Part shown: positions 1-7,546 of the stretch, in pieces | Layout of the letters: each line of letters starts with the position of its first letter | Position numbering within the stretch: position 1 is the first letter of the stretch | Assembly: GCA_036498945.1 (NCBI GenBank) | Contig: DASYEQ010000140.1 | Location: forward strand, 1 to 64,000 | From: JAQGMJ01 sp036498945 | Lineage (GTDB): Bacteria > Pseudomonadota > Gammaproteobacteria > Burkholderiales > JAEUOS01 | DNA: 64,000 bases | Direction: 5' to 3' | The notes under the pieces: model-generated | Seen by the model: only the letters and a program-made list of their open reading frames with translations | Told to the model about the DNA's origin: nothing | Database searches by the model: none | Translations under genes and position numbers: made by a program

Positions 1-1016
1 TCGTTGATGGTGACGCCGAGTTTCTCGCGCGCCCAGTTGAATACCGTTTCGCCCGTCGCCTCGCCCGCGCTCATGATGGCGCGCAGCTTGAGGTTGTATT
101 GCCGGCGCGGCTCGGCCACCGCCTTCATCATCATCTTCAGCGCCGTGGGGAAGAGGAAGGTGTTGGTGACGCCGTAGCGGTCCATCAACTGGTAGGCCTT
201 CACCGCGTCGAAGCGCTCGCGCGTCTTCGCCATGTTGGCGACGATGGGCTGGCCGAAGTAGAGCGTGGGCAACAGCGCATCCATCAGCCCGCCGGTCCAG
301 GCCCAGTCGGCCGGCGACCAGAACACGTCGGCCGGCTTGGGGAACCAGTTCTGGGAAGCGACGAAGCCGGAAAGATTGCCGATCAGCACGCGATGCGGCT
401 TGAGCGCCCCCTTCGGCGGCCCGGTGGTGCCGCTGGTGTAGATCAGAAGCGCCGGATCTTCGGCGCGGGTCTTCACTGCGGTGAATTCGCGTGATTGATC
501 ATGCAACAGCTGGTCGTAGTCCACCTGACCGGCGAGCCGCGCAGAAGTATCGCCGATCACCACCACGTGCTTGAGCAGGGGGCAGTTCTCGCGCGCCGGC
601 GCCAGGTTGGGCAGCGCCGCGCGGTCGATCAGGATGGCGGCCGCGGCGCTGTTGTGCAGACGGTATTCCAGGGCTTCCGGCCCGAACAGCACCGACATCG
701 GCATCGCCACGGCGCCCATCTGGTAGCAGGCGACGTGGGCGGCGATGGTCTGCGGCGACTGCGGCAGCACCAGCGCCACGCGGTCGCCGCGGCGCACGCC
801 GAGTGAGGTCAGCGCATTGGCCAGGCGATTGGCCTGCTGCTGCAGGTCCCAGTAGGTGTATTTCTCGACGCAGCCGGCGTCGTCTTCGTAGTAGAGCGCG
901 AAGCGGGCGCGGTCTTCGGCCCAGCGGCCGCAGCACTCCCAGCCGATGTTGAAATATTCCGGAACCTGCCAGCGGAAGCTGGTATACAGTTCCTGGTACA
1001 GATCGTCCTTGGCCAA
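1..1016 (-). CDS. AMP-forming acyl-CoA synthetase (partial, C-terminal part beyond window)
   Basis: Activates a carboxylic acid to its acyl-adenylate and then to the acyl-CoA thioester. The reverse frame reads through from position 1016 to the left window edge (about 338 residues) without a stop. The adenylate-forming signature YTSGTTGPPKG lies near residue 197, and the N-terminal part resembles medium-chain (MACS-type) synthetases. No ATG fits. I chose TTG at 1016 because a strong Shine-Dalgarno (AAGGAGGA, about 1021-1028) sits a few bases upstream. It is divergent from the small lipoprotein gene, with only 31 bases between starts. The chain length of the substrate cannot be read from the sequence. 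The C-terminal lysine domain lies outside the window. Confidence 0.85.
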   Translation of the reverse strand, partial: MAKDDLYQELYTSFRWQVPEYFNIGWECCGRWAEDRARFALYYEDDAGCVEKYTYWDLQQQANRLANALTSLGVRRGDRVALVLPQSPQTIAAHVACYQMGAVAMPMSVLFGPEALEYRLHNSAAAAILIDRAALPNLAPARENCPLLKHVVVIGDTSARLAGQVDYDQLLHDQSREFTAVKTRAEDPALLIYTSGTTGPPKGALKPHRVLIGNLSGFVASQNWFPKPADVFWSPADWAWTGGLMDALLPTLYFGQPIVANMAKTRERFDAVKAYQLMDRYGVTNTFLFPTALKMMMKAVAEPRRQYNLKLRAIMSAGEATGETVFNWAREKLGVTIN

Positions 1017-1047
1017 AGTCTCCTCCTTGTTCACTGCTTTTGCGGAA

Positions 1048-1317
1048 ATGATACGCCGACTTGCCCACCTCTCCCGCGCCGCGCTCGCGGTGCTGCCGGC
1101 GGCGCTTTGCCTGGGGGGCTGCGTGTCGATCACTATTCCCGGCAACGTGACCACGGCGATCTTCCTGGTGCCGATCATGCTCGACGACGGCGCCCGCATG
1201 AACGGCGCCGGCGCCAATGACGGCGGCTGGCTGGGCAATGCCGACAGCCACCCGGCGGTGCGTCCAAGGTCCGGCGATACCGGCCCGGCCGACGGCACCC
1301 AGGTGCAGGTGCGCTGA
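1048..1317 (+). CDS. small putative lipoprotein
   Basis: Predicted 89-residue exported lipoprotein of unknown function. The N-terminus has basic residues (MIRRLAHLSR), a hydrophobic stretch and a lipobox LGGC with the acylated cysteine at residue 25. The mature part is short (about 65 residues), rich in Gly, Ala and Asp, with no domain I recognise. The start at 1048 was chosen because it puts the signal peptide at the N-terminus. An in-frame upstream ATG at 946 would run through the divergent synthetase gene and bury the lipobox. The lipobox is clear, but the gene is small and could be poorly expressed. Confidence 0.6.
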   Translation: MIRRLAHLSRAALAVLPAALCLGGCVSITIPGNVTTAIFLVPIMLDDGARMNGAGANDGGWLGNADSHPAVRPRSGDTGPADGTQVQVR

Positions 1318-1533
1318 AGGCCGGTGCGCTAAAGGCACGCGCCCAGTTGCGCCGGCGCCACGGTGCCGGCCGGAAGTGTTGCTTGTACGCCAAACCGGGG
1401 CTTTGTAGGCCTCGCGGCGATTCCGTAAGCACCTCCCTGCGTGCTAAACTTAGCGCCGTCGGCCGCGTTTTTTCCGCACGTTGCATGCAGTTGCGGGAAG
1501 AACGCCGCCGCAGCCGTTTCCGGGGGAATGGCC

Positions 1534-2202
1534 ATGCCGTTGCGGTCTCTTGTTCTGCTACTGGGTGGGGTGCTCGCGCTGGCGACAGGCGAGGCGATGG
1601 CGCAAGCCTGCCCGAACTGGATGCCCGGCACCGTCGTGACCGCCAATTGCGCTGCCAAGACCCCGGTTCAGATCCCCGTGCCCTCGCTCGGCAACCTTTC
1701 CGGTTATGCCTTGAGCAGCAACTGGTCGGTGGGCGCTCATGGCGGCGGCGTTGCGGGGGTGGCCACGCCCGACCCCGTATTGCAGTTCCGCGACGGCCTG
1801 GACCGCAGCTACGCCAGCGCCGATCTCACCGGTTCCTACTGGTACGGGCGCTCGCAGTTCGCCACCCGCTTTTCCTTCAACACCGGGGTGGACCGCCTGA
1901 GCGCCTTTGGCCTGGGCACCTATAACCTGCCCGATTACCGCAGCACCTGGAGCCAGACGGCGGCCACCGCGCGCTACGGCTACTGGTTCAACGGCTTCAT
2001 GCCCTATGCCTCGCTCACCCTGTCTTCCAATCTCGCCGCCAGCAATCCGGCGCTGCAGGGGGCGGGCGGCGGCCTGATTCCGCGCCTGGGGGTGGATTTC
2101 TTTTCCAAGCGCGACCTGAGCGGCGGTCTTTCCTACTCCACCGAGCAGGGCGGCGTGGTGAAAAACCAGGTCTGGTCGGCCAACCTGAACTTCCGCTTCT
2201 AG
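1534..2202 (+). CDS. putative outer-membrane beta-barrel protein (hypothetical)
   Basis: Predicted 222-residue secreted protein of unknown function. A signal peptide (MPLRSLVLLLGGVLALATG, cleavage near AMAQA) is followed by a short Cys-containing N-terminal segment (CPNW and NCAAK). The rest has alternating aromatic and polar residues typical of outer-membrane strands, such as YWYGRSQFATRFSFNT. It ends in an aromatic residue (NFRF), as BAM-dependent barrels usually do. The start at 1534 was preferred to 1528 because the GGGGGA at 1522-1527 then has a proper spacing. It probably sits in the outer membrane, inferred only from sequence pattern. No enzyme motif is visible. Confidence 0.7.
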   Translation: MPLRSLVLLLGGVLALATGEAMAQACPNWMPGTVVTANCAAKTPVQIPVPSLGNLSGYALSSNWSVGAHGGGVAGVATPDPVLQFRDGLDRSYASADLTGSYWYGRSQFATRFSFNTGVDRLSAFGLGTYNLPDYRSTWSQTAATARYGYWFNGFMPYASLTLSSNLAASNPALQGAGGGLIPRLGVDFFSKRDLSGGLSYSTEQGGVVKNQVWSANLNFRF

Positions 2203-2234
2203 CGGCCCGTACCCGGGAGCGCCCGGGAAGCGCC

Positions 2235-2240
2235 TATAAT
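2235..2240 (+). promoter_or_regulatory. candidate -10 element (TATAAT)
   Basis: A perfect TATAAT lies 49 bases upstream of the hydrolase start codon. No convincing -35 hexamer is present at 16-18 bases upstream, where the sequence is GC-rich. It would need an activator or be chance. If used, the transcript would begin near 2247 and carry the hairpin at 2258-2282 in its leader. Confidence 0.35.
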
Positions 2241-2257
2241 CGCCGGCTGATCCTTGC

Positions 2258-2282
2258 ACGCCCCATTTGCCGGGGCGTTTTT
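2258..2282 (+). terminator. rho-independent terminator or leader attenuator
   Basis: Stem CGCCCC (2259-2264) pairs with GGGGCG (2272-2277) around a 7-base loop and is followed by five T. It ends 6 bases before the hydrolase ATG. It may simply terminate the upstream outer-membrane-protein transcript. Its place between a TATAAT and the next start codon also allows attenuation. Confidence 0.6.
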
Positions 2283-2288
2283 CATTCC

Positions 2289-3176
2289 ATGCGTCCAAGC
2301 CGCAGCGAATTCCTGTCCGTCCGCGGGCTGCAATACCACGTGCACCTGTGGGGAGACGCGGACGCACCCCGGCTTTTCATGATGCACGGCTGGATGGACG
2401 TCGGCGCCTCCTTCCAGTTCCTGGTCGATGCGCTCAAGGGCGGCTGGTGCGTGATCGCGCCCGACTGGCGCGGCTATGGCCACAGCGAGAACTCGCGCGA
2501 CGGCGTCTACTGGTTTCCCGATTACCTGGCCGACCTCGACGCGCTGCTGATGCATTATTCGCCGGACGCCCCGGTGAACCTGCTGGGCCACAGCCTGGGC
2601 GGCATTGTGTCCACCCTGTATGCCGGCATCCGCCCCGAGCGGGTGGCGCGCCTGGTCAACCTCGAAGGCTTCGGCATGCGCCGCACCCAGCCGGTGGAGG
2701 CCCCCGGGCGCTATCGCAAATTCCTCGGTGAACTTGCCGAGCCGCCGCGACTCAAACCCTACAAGGACTTCGCCGAACTGGCGGCGCGCATGCAAAAAAG
2801 CAATCCGCGCCTGTCCGAATCCAAGGCGGCCTTTCTCGCCCGCCAGTGGGGCGAGGAAAAGGACGGCGAGGTGGTGCTGCTGGCCGACCCGGCGCATAAA
2901 ATCGTCAATGCCACGCTGTACAACATCGACGAGGCGCAGGCCTGTTGGAAAGCCGTGACCGCCCCCATATTGGCAGTGGTGGCCGATGATTCCGACTTGC
3001 TGAAGCGCTGGATCACCGAGGCCGACTACCGCGAGCGCCTGGCCTGCTTTGGCGATCTCACGGAAGCACGCATCGCCAACGCCGGCCACATGATGCACCA
3101 CGACCAGCCCGAGATCCTGGCGGCGCTGATCGAGAAATTCTTGAGCACGCACGGCGCCGAACCACAAGCAAAATGA
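2289..3176 (+). CDS. alpha/beta hydrolase
   Basis: Soluble 295-residue alpha/beta-hydrolase-fold esterase or related hydrolase; the substrate is unknown. Visible motifs are the oxyanion region HGWMD (about 33-37), the nucleophile elbow GHSLGG with Ser102, and a C-terminal GHMMHHDQP segment that supplies the catalytic His. Length is typical of the family. Its stop overlaps the PHP gene start by 4 bases (ATGA), so the two are translationally coupled. The leader contains a terminator-like hairpin. It has no signal peptide and should act in the cytoplasm. An epoxide hydrolase or haloalkane dehalogenase is possible from the fold, but nothing specific supports these. Confidence 0.85.
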   Translation: MRPSRSEFLSVRGLQYHVHLWGDADAPRLFMMHGWMDVGASFQFLVDALKGGWCVIAPDWRGYGHSENSRDGVYWFPDYLADLDALLMHYSPDAPVNLLGHSLGGIVSTLYAGIRPERVARLVNLEGFGMRRTQPVEAPGRYRKFLGELAEPPRLKPYKDFAELAARMQKSNPRLSESKAAFLARQWGEEKDGEVVLLADPAHKIVNATLYNIDEAQACWKAVTAPILAVVADDSDLLKRWITEADYRERLACFGDLTEARIANAGHMMHHDQPEILAALIEKFLSTHGAEPQAK

Positions 3177-4021
3177 ATGTAGACCTGCACTCCCACTCCA
3201 TCGCCTCCGACGGCCTGTTGCCGGCGCGGGAAGTGGCCGCGCGCGCCCGCGCGGGCGGTGTCGACGTGTGGGCGCTGACCGACCACGACGAGACCCGCGC
3301 GCTGCCGGAGGCGCGCGCAGCGGCCGAGGCCCTGGGCGTGCGTTTCGTCGACGGGGTGGAAATCTCCGTCACCTGGCGCCCGGACCCGGCGGCCAAGGGC
3401 ACCACCATCCACATGGTCGGCTTGCAGATCGACCCGGCCAATGCTGTGTTGCAGGCGGGCCTGAAACAGATTCGCGGCGGGCGCGACGAGCGCGCCGCGC
3501 GCATGGCGCGCGACCTGGAGATTGCCGGCATCCCCGGCGCGCTCGAAGGGTCGAAGAAGTACGCCATCAATCCGGAGCTCGTCTCGCGCAGCCACTTCGC
3601 GCGCTTCCTGGTCGAGGCCGGCAAGGCGCGCAACACCCACCATGCCTTCGCCCACTACCTCACCGAGGGCAAGCCCGGCTACGTGGCGCACCAGTGGGCC
3701 ACCTTGCCGGAGGCGATGGAATGGATCCGCGCCGCCGGCGGCGTGGCGGTGGTGGCGCACCCCGGGCGCTACAAGCTCGGCGCCGGGCAGCTCGACCAGT
3801 TCTTCGGCGAGTTCAGGGACCTGGGCGGCCGCGCCATCGAAGTGATGACCGGCAGCCACACCATCGAGCAATACAACCACTTCGCCGAAGTGGCGCGCTG
3901 CTACGGCTTCAGGGCTTCGCGCGGCTCGGATTACCACGGCCCCGGCGAAAGCCGCGTCGAACCCGGCAAACTGCCGCCCCTGCCGGCGGACCTGACGCCG
4001 GTTTGGCACGACTGGTTCTGA
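3173..4021 (+). CDS. yciV: PHP-domain phosphoesterase (YciV/RNase AM family)
   Basis: Metal-dependent phosphoesterase of the PHP family, 282 residues, the usual length. The E. coli homologue (YciV/Rnm) hydrolyses 3',5'-nucleoside bisphosphates and trims 5' ends of RNA. Metal-ligand motifs are visible: DLHSHS at residues 4-9, LTDHDE near 36-41, and a later VVAHPGRY near 191 and GSDYHG near 255. It overlaps the upstream hydrolase by 4 bases and is followed after 58 bases by the YciO-type gene. In many proteobacteria yciV-, yciO- and trp-related genes are neighbours, which fits trpS downstream. The exact substrate here is inferred from family only. Confidence 0.88.
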   Translation: MNVDLHSHSIASDGLLPAREVAARARAGGVDVWALTDHDETRALPEARAAAEALGVRFVDGVEISVTWRPDPAAKGTTIHMVGLQIDPANAVLQAGLKQIRGGRDERAARMARDLEIAGIPGALEGSKKYAINPELVSRSHFARFLVEAGKARNTHHAFAHYLTEGKPGYVAHQWATLPEAMEWIRAAGGVAVVAHPGRYKLGAGQLDQFFGEFRDLGGRAIEVMTGSHTIEQYNHFAEVARCYGFRASRGSDYHGPGESRVEPGKLPPLPADLTPVWHDWF

Positions 4022-4079
4022 CGGTGCAAGCACCCACAACAACCAGGTCATGCGGGAAGCGTAAACTCCCGCCCGCGCC

Positions 4080-4715
4080 ATGAGCCAGTTCTTCGCCATC
4101 CATCCGGTCAATCCGCAACAGCGCCTCGTCAAGCAGGCCGCCGAGATCGTGCGCGCCGGCGGGGTGATCGTCTACCCTACCGACTCCTGCTACGCCCTGG
4201 GCTGCCATATCGGCGACAAGGCCGCGGCCGAACGCCTGCGGCGCATCCGCCAGGTCGACGAGAATCACCACTTCACCCTGGTGTGCCGCGACCTTTCCGA
4301 GATCGCCAACTTCGCCAAGGTGGACAACGCGCAATACCGGCTGCTGAAAAGCGCCACCCCGGGGCCCTACACCTTCCTGCTGGAGGCCAGCCGCGAAGTG
4401 CCGCGCCGCCTGGCCCACCCGCGCCGCCGCACCATCGGCCTGCGTGTGCCGGAGCACGTGGTAGCGCAATGCCTGCTGGAGGAACTGGGCGAGCCGATGC
4501 TGTCGACCACGCTGCTGTTGCCCGACGTGCCGGAGCCGCTCAACGACGCCGCCGAAATCCGCGCGCGCCTGGAGAAGCTGGTGGACCTGGTGATCGACGG
4601 CGGCGCCTGCGGGTTGACGCCCACCACCGTGGTGGACCTGACCGGCGCTGCCCCGCTGCTGATCCGCGCCGGGGCCGGCGAACTCGAACCGCTGGGCCTC
4701 GCGCTTGCCGAGTAG
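4080..4715 (+). CDS. yciO: Sua5/YciO/YrdC-family protein (YciO type)
   Basis: YrdC-fold protein of 211 residues related to threonylcarbamoyl-AMP synthase, which makes the t6A precursor for tRNA. The N-terminus (QAAEIVRAGGVIVYPTDSCYALGC) shows the nucleotide-binding KxR/SxN-type region in the diverged YciO form. The segment PGPYTFLLEAS matches the family core. It lacks the Sua5 C-terminal domain. YciO proteins have only weak or unclear t6A activity compared with TsaC, so the function should be read as YrdC-like RNA or nucleotide binding. The context (yciV upstream, trpS downstream, all plus strand) is a common arrangement. Confidence 0.85.
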   Translation: MSQFFAIHPVNPQQRLVKQAAEIVRAGGVIVYPTDSCYALGCHIGDKAAAERLRRIRQVDENHHFTLVCRDLSEIANFAKVDNAQYRLLKSATPGPYTFLLEASREVPRRLAHPRRRTIGLRVPEHVVAQCLLEELGEPMLSTTLLLPDVPEPLNDAAEIRARLEKLVDLVIDGGACGLTPTTVVDLTGAAPLLIRAGAGELEPLGLALAE

Positions 4716-4744
4716 ACAGGCCGCAGGGGGCGATTTGGTAGAAT
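4713..4744 (+). promoter_or_regulatory. possible sigma-70 promoter for trpS
   Basis: TAGACA (4713-4718) and TAGAAT (4739-4744) resemble -35 and -10 elements, but the 20-base spacer is longer than optimal. About 90 bases of leader would precede trpS. The TAGAAT is the stronger half. Confidence 0.3.
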
Positions 4745-4836
4745 GCGCCCCTTAAATCTCCGACGGCGTGCCCTGAGTTAGCGCCGCATTTCTCGACCTG
4801 GACCAAGCGCCGCCAATTGCAGCGGCCATTAAAACT

Positions 4837-6039
4837 ATGTTCGCCGAACGCGTACTTTCCGGCATGCGCCCGACCGGCGCCCTGCATCTGGGCCACTATC
4901 ACGGGGTGCTGAAAAACTGGGTCAAGCTGCAAAGCGAGTTTCCCTGCCTGTTTTTCGTCGCCGACTGGCACGCGCTGACCACGCATTACGACGACGTGCA
5001 GGTGATCGGTGCGAACACCCATGAGATGGTGATCGACTGGCTGGCCGCCGGTGTCGATCCTTCGCAGGCCGTGATGTTTGTGCAAAGCCGCGTGCCGCAG
5101 CATGCCGAGCTGCACCTGCTGCTTTCCATGATGGCGCCGCTCTCGTGGCTTGAGCGCGTGCCAACCTACAAGGACCAGCAGGAGAAGCTTTCCGAGAAAG
5201 ACCTCACCACCTACGGTTTCCTCGGCTACCCGTTGCTGCAGGCGGCCGACATCCTGATCTATCGCGCCGAGCACGTGCCGGTGGGCGAAGACCAGGTGCC
5301 GCACGTCGAGTTCACGCGCGAAGTGGCGCGGCGCTTCAACCACCTGTTCGGCAAGGAGCCGGGCTACGAGCAAAAGGCGCAGGACGCGGTGAAAAAGCTC
5401 GGCAGCAAGCGCGCCAAGCTCTATACCGAGTTGCGCACCAAGTACCAGGAGACCGGCGTCGCCGAGGCACTCGAAGGCGGGCGCGCGTTGCTGGCGGAGG
5501 CGCAGAACCTCTCGCTGGGTGACCGTGAACGGCTGTTCGGCTATCTCGAAGGCGGCGGCAAGATCATCCTCGCCGAGCCGAAGGCGCTGCTCACCGAAGC
5601 CTCGCGCATGCCGGGGCTGGACGGGCAGAAGATGTCCAAGTCCTATGGCAATACCATCGCCCTGCGCGAAGATCCGAAGAGCGTGGAAAAGAAGATCCGC
5701 ACCATGCCGACCGATCCGGCGCGCATCCGCCGCACCGACCCTGGTGACCCCGAGAAGTGTCCTGTCTGGCAATTGCACCAGGTATATTCGGATGACAAGA
5801 CCCGTGCCTGGGCCAGGCAGGGCTGCACCACCGCCGGCATCGGCTGCCTGGAATGCAAGCAGCCGGTGATCGACGCGGTGATCCGCGAGCAGGCGCCGAT
5901 GTTCGAGCGTGCGCAGAAGTACATCGACGATCCCACCCTGGTAAAGAACATCCTCGAGGATGGCCGTGAAAAGGCCGGCAAGCTCGCCGAAGAAACCATG
6001 CGCGACGTGCGTGCCGCCATGGGCCTGGGCGAAAACTAG
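4837..6039 (+). CDS. trpS: tryptophan--tRNA ligase
   Basis: Class I aminoacyl-tRNA synthetase charging tRNA-Trp in the cytoplasm. The HIGH-type motif TGALHLGH lies at residues 13-20 and KMSKS at 265-269. At 400 residues it is about 65 longer than the 334-residue E. coli enzyme, whose KMSKS is near 195. The extra length sits just before KMSKS (roughly residues 175-245) and is charged and helical in character, including a KKLGSKRAKLYTELR stretch. This long form is known in beta- and some gammaproteobacteria. A four-cysteine cluster near residues 308-347 (CPVW, GC, CLEC) is also visible and could bind metal. It is preceded by a weak promoter candidate and followed by a stable hairpin. Confidence 0.97.
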   Translation: MFAERVLSGMRPTGALHLGHYHGVLKNWVKLQSEFPCLFFVADWHALTTHYDDVQVIGANTHEMVIDWLAAGVDPSQAVMFVQSRVPQHAELHLLLSMMAPLSWLERVPTYKDQQEKLSEKDLTTYGFLGYPLLQAADILIYRAEHVPVGEDQVPHVEFTREVARRFNHLFGKEPGYEQKAQDAVKKLGSKRAKLYTELRTKYQETGVAEALEGGRALLAEAQNLSLGDRERLFGYLEGGGKIILAEPKALLTEASRMPGLDGQKMSKSYGNTIALREDPKSVEKKIRTMPTDPARIRRTDPGDPEKCPVWQLHQVYSDDKTRAWARQGCTTAGIGCLECKQPVIDAVIREQAPMFERAQKYIDDPTLVKNILEDGREKAGKLAEETMRDVRAAMGLGEN

Positions 6040-6081
6040 GCGGCATCCGGGCGCGACATTCCACCGGCATGAATTCCCCCG

Positions 6082-6103
6082 CGGCAGGCATCCGTGCCTG
6101 CCG
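6082..6103 (+). terminator. hairpin after trpS
   Basis: Perfect 9-bp stem (CGGCAGGCA / TGCCTGCCG) closed by the stable tetraloop TCCG, 43 bases after the trpS stop. No T-run follows, so it may be an mRNA 3'-stabilising structure or a weak terminator. Confidence 0.45.
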
Positions 6104-6248
6104 TGACCGGCGATTGTTCCGAAACGGTGCATGCGGCGGGTGGCGGCGGCGCAACACCGTGGGGGATTTTGTAGATCTTTGTTGATTATGCGCCGCATGC
6201 GCGGCACGATGACAACGCAAGCAGCGTAGTCAGCGTTAATCCCCATTA

Positions 6249-6800
6249 ATGCAAACCACCATCCGACCTTCGAAAGCTGGCGACGTTGCCGCGATTGCCG
6301 AGATCTACGGCTATCACGTGCTCAACGGGTTTGCTTCGTTCGAGTTGCTGGCGCCTTCGGCCGACGAAATCGCCAAGCGCCGCGCCGACGTCATCGGCAA
6401 AAGCTATCCTTATCTCGTGGCCGAGGCCGACGGCAAGGTGGTGGGCTACGCCTATGTCAGCCAGTACCGCGCCCGCCCGGCATACCGGCACACGCTGGAA
6501 AACTCGGTCTACGTGCACAAGGACTACGCGGGGCGCGGCGTCGGCAAGCTCCTGATGAACGCGCTGATCGAGGCTTGCGAGAAGGTCGGCTGCCGCCAGA
6601 TCATCGCGGTGATCGGCGACTCGGCCAACCAGGGCTCGATCAAACTGCACGCCGCCTGCGGCTTCACGCCGATCGGCACCATGAAGGCGGTGGGTTTCAA
6701 GTTTGGCCGCTGGGTCGACAGCGTCTACATGCAGCGCACCATCGGCGAGGGCGACACCACGCTGCCGCCGGAGCGCGACGTCAGCGGCAGCCGCGGCTAG
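6249..6800 (+). CDS. GNAT N-acetyltransferase (phosphinothricin acetyltransferase-like)
   Basis: Transfers an acetyl group from acetyl-CoA to an amine. The 183-residue protein aligns by eye with the Pat/Bar-type GNAT subfamily: N-terminal IRPSKAGDVAAIAEIY, the GFASFEL segment, and the acetyl-CoA pyrophosphate-binding signature RGVGKLLMNAL near residues 97-107. A C-terminal HAACGFTPIGTMKAVGFKFGRW is typical of these enzymes. Substrates in the family include phosphinothricin, methionine sulfone or sulfoximine and other small amino acids, so true herbicide resistance is not implied. There is no Shine-Dalgarno before the ATG. It is convergent with cheD, with 18 bases between the two stops. Confidence 0.85.
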   Translation: MQTTIRPSKAGDVAAIAEIYGYHVLNGFASFELLAPSADEIAKRRADVIGKSYPYLVAEADGKVVGYAYVSQYRARPAYRHTLENSVYVHKDYAGRGVGKLLMNALIEACEKVGCRQIIAVIGDSANQGSIKLHAACGFTPIGTMKAVGFKFGRWVDSVYMQRTIGEGDTTLPPERDVSGSRG

Positions 6801-6818
6801 GCGCCCGGCCGCGGGTCC

Positions 6819-7433
6819 TCAGAAGAGTTCGATGCCGCCGGCGGCTGCCGGCGGCGTGGCCGTCACGCGCTTGCGGTAATCCCGTTCGACGTCGATCAGC
6901 GCCGCGTCCGCATGGCCGGCGAGGCGGCGCATCAGCACGCGGCCGGTGGCGGGAAACAGGCAGACGCGGCGCGGCCAGGTACCCAGCAGGTCTTGCGCGA
7001 TCAGTGGAATGCGCTCGGTGGCGAGAAAGCCGGCGACGAATTCGGCGTTGCGCTCGCCGACGTCGGCATGCGCGAGGGTCTCCAGCACGCTGGCGCCGCC
7101 GAAGACCTTGGCCTGCAGGCGCTGCCGATGCGCGCCCAGCTTGAGCAATGCGTTGATCAGCAGCTCCATCGCATAGACCCCGTAGCGCCCGGAGGCGCCG
7201 TAGAGATCGAATCCATTCGCGCCCGAATCGGGCAGCATGAAGTGGTTCATGCCGCCGACGCCGCGCACCTCGTCCCACAGGCAGGCGGCGACGCAGGAGC
7301 CCAGGACGGTGCTGATCACCAGGTCCTCGCCGCTGGCGTAGTGCTCGCCCGGCATCAGCTTGACCGATTCGCGCTGGAAGCGCGGATCGAAAAAGCGCGT
7401 CAGCCGGGGAGCAACGGAGGAAGCGCGGGGCAT
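6819..7433 (-). CDS. cheD: chemoreceptor glutamine deamidase CheD
   Basis: CheD deamidates glutamines on chemoreceptors and in some bacteria stimulates CheC-type phosphatases. The 204-residue protein has the active-site cysteine in VLGSCVA (about residue 47) and the catalytic histidine in GMNHFMLP (about 64), plus the typical KVFGGASVL segment. The start at 7433 follows a GGGGATGGGG context; the frame is open further upstream but runs into the MCP gene's region. It is the last gene of the chemotaxis cluster, 113 bases after the MCP stop. The C-terminus is GGIELF, sharing the ELF ending with the MCP-like protein at the other end of the cluster (DVELF). I infer a docking tail. Confidence 0.93.
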   Translation of the reverse strand: MPRASSVAPRLTRFFDPRFQRESVKLMPGEHYASGEDLVISTVLGSCVAACLWDEVRGVGGMNHFMLPDSGANGFDLYGASGRYGVYAMELLINALLKLGAHRQRLQAKVFGGASVLETLAHADVGERNAEFVAGFLATERIPLIAQDLLGTWPRRVCLFPATGRVLMRRLAGHADAALIDVERDYRKRVTATPPAAAGGIELF

Positions 7434-7546
7434 GGGGATGGGGCAGGGGAGGACTGGATGCGACAGCGGCACGCGGCCCCCGCGCTGATGCGGGAGAAAG
7501 CGTGCCGTCGTTTCTGGTGGATGAGCGGGTGGCGCGCCTGCCGGGG

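Noticed and set aside
499..1338. Long open frame on the minus strand, antisense-shifted to the acyl-CoA synthetase
   Set aside because: Composition is Arg/Gly/His-rich without any domain, and it overlaps the clear AMP-binding gene and the lipoprotein gene. It is a high-GC shadow frame.
6249..6800. True phosphinothricin resistance gene
   Set aside because: Only the family resemblance is visible. Many chromosomal members act on methionine sulfone or other substrates.
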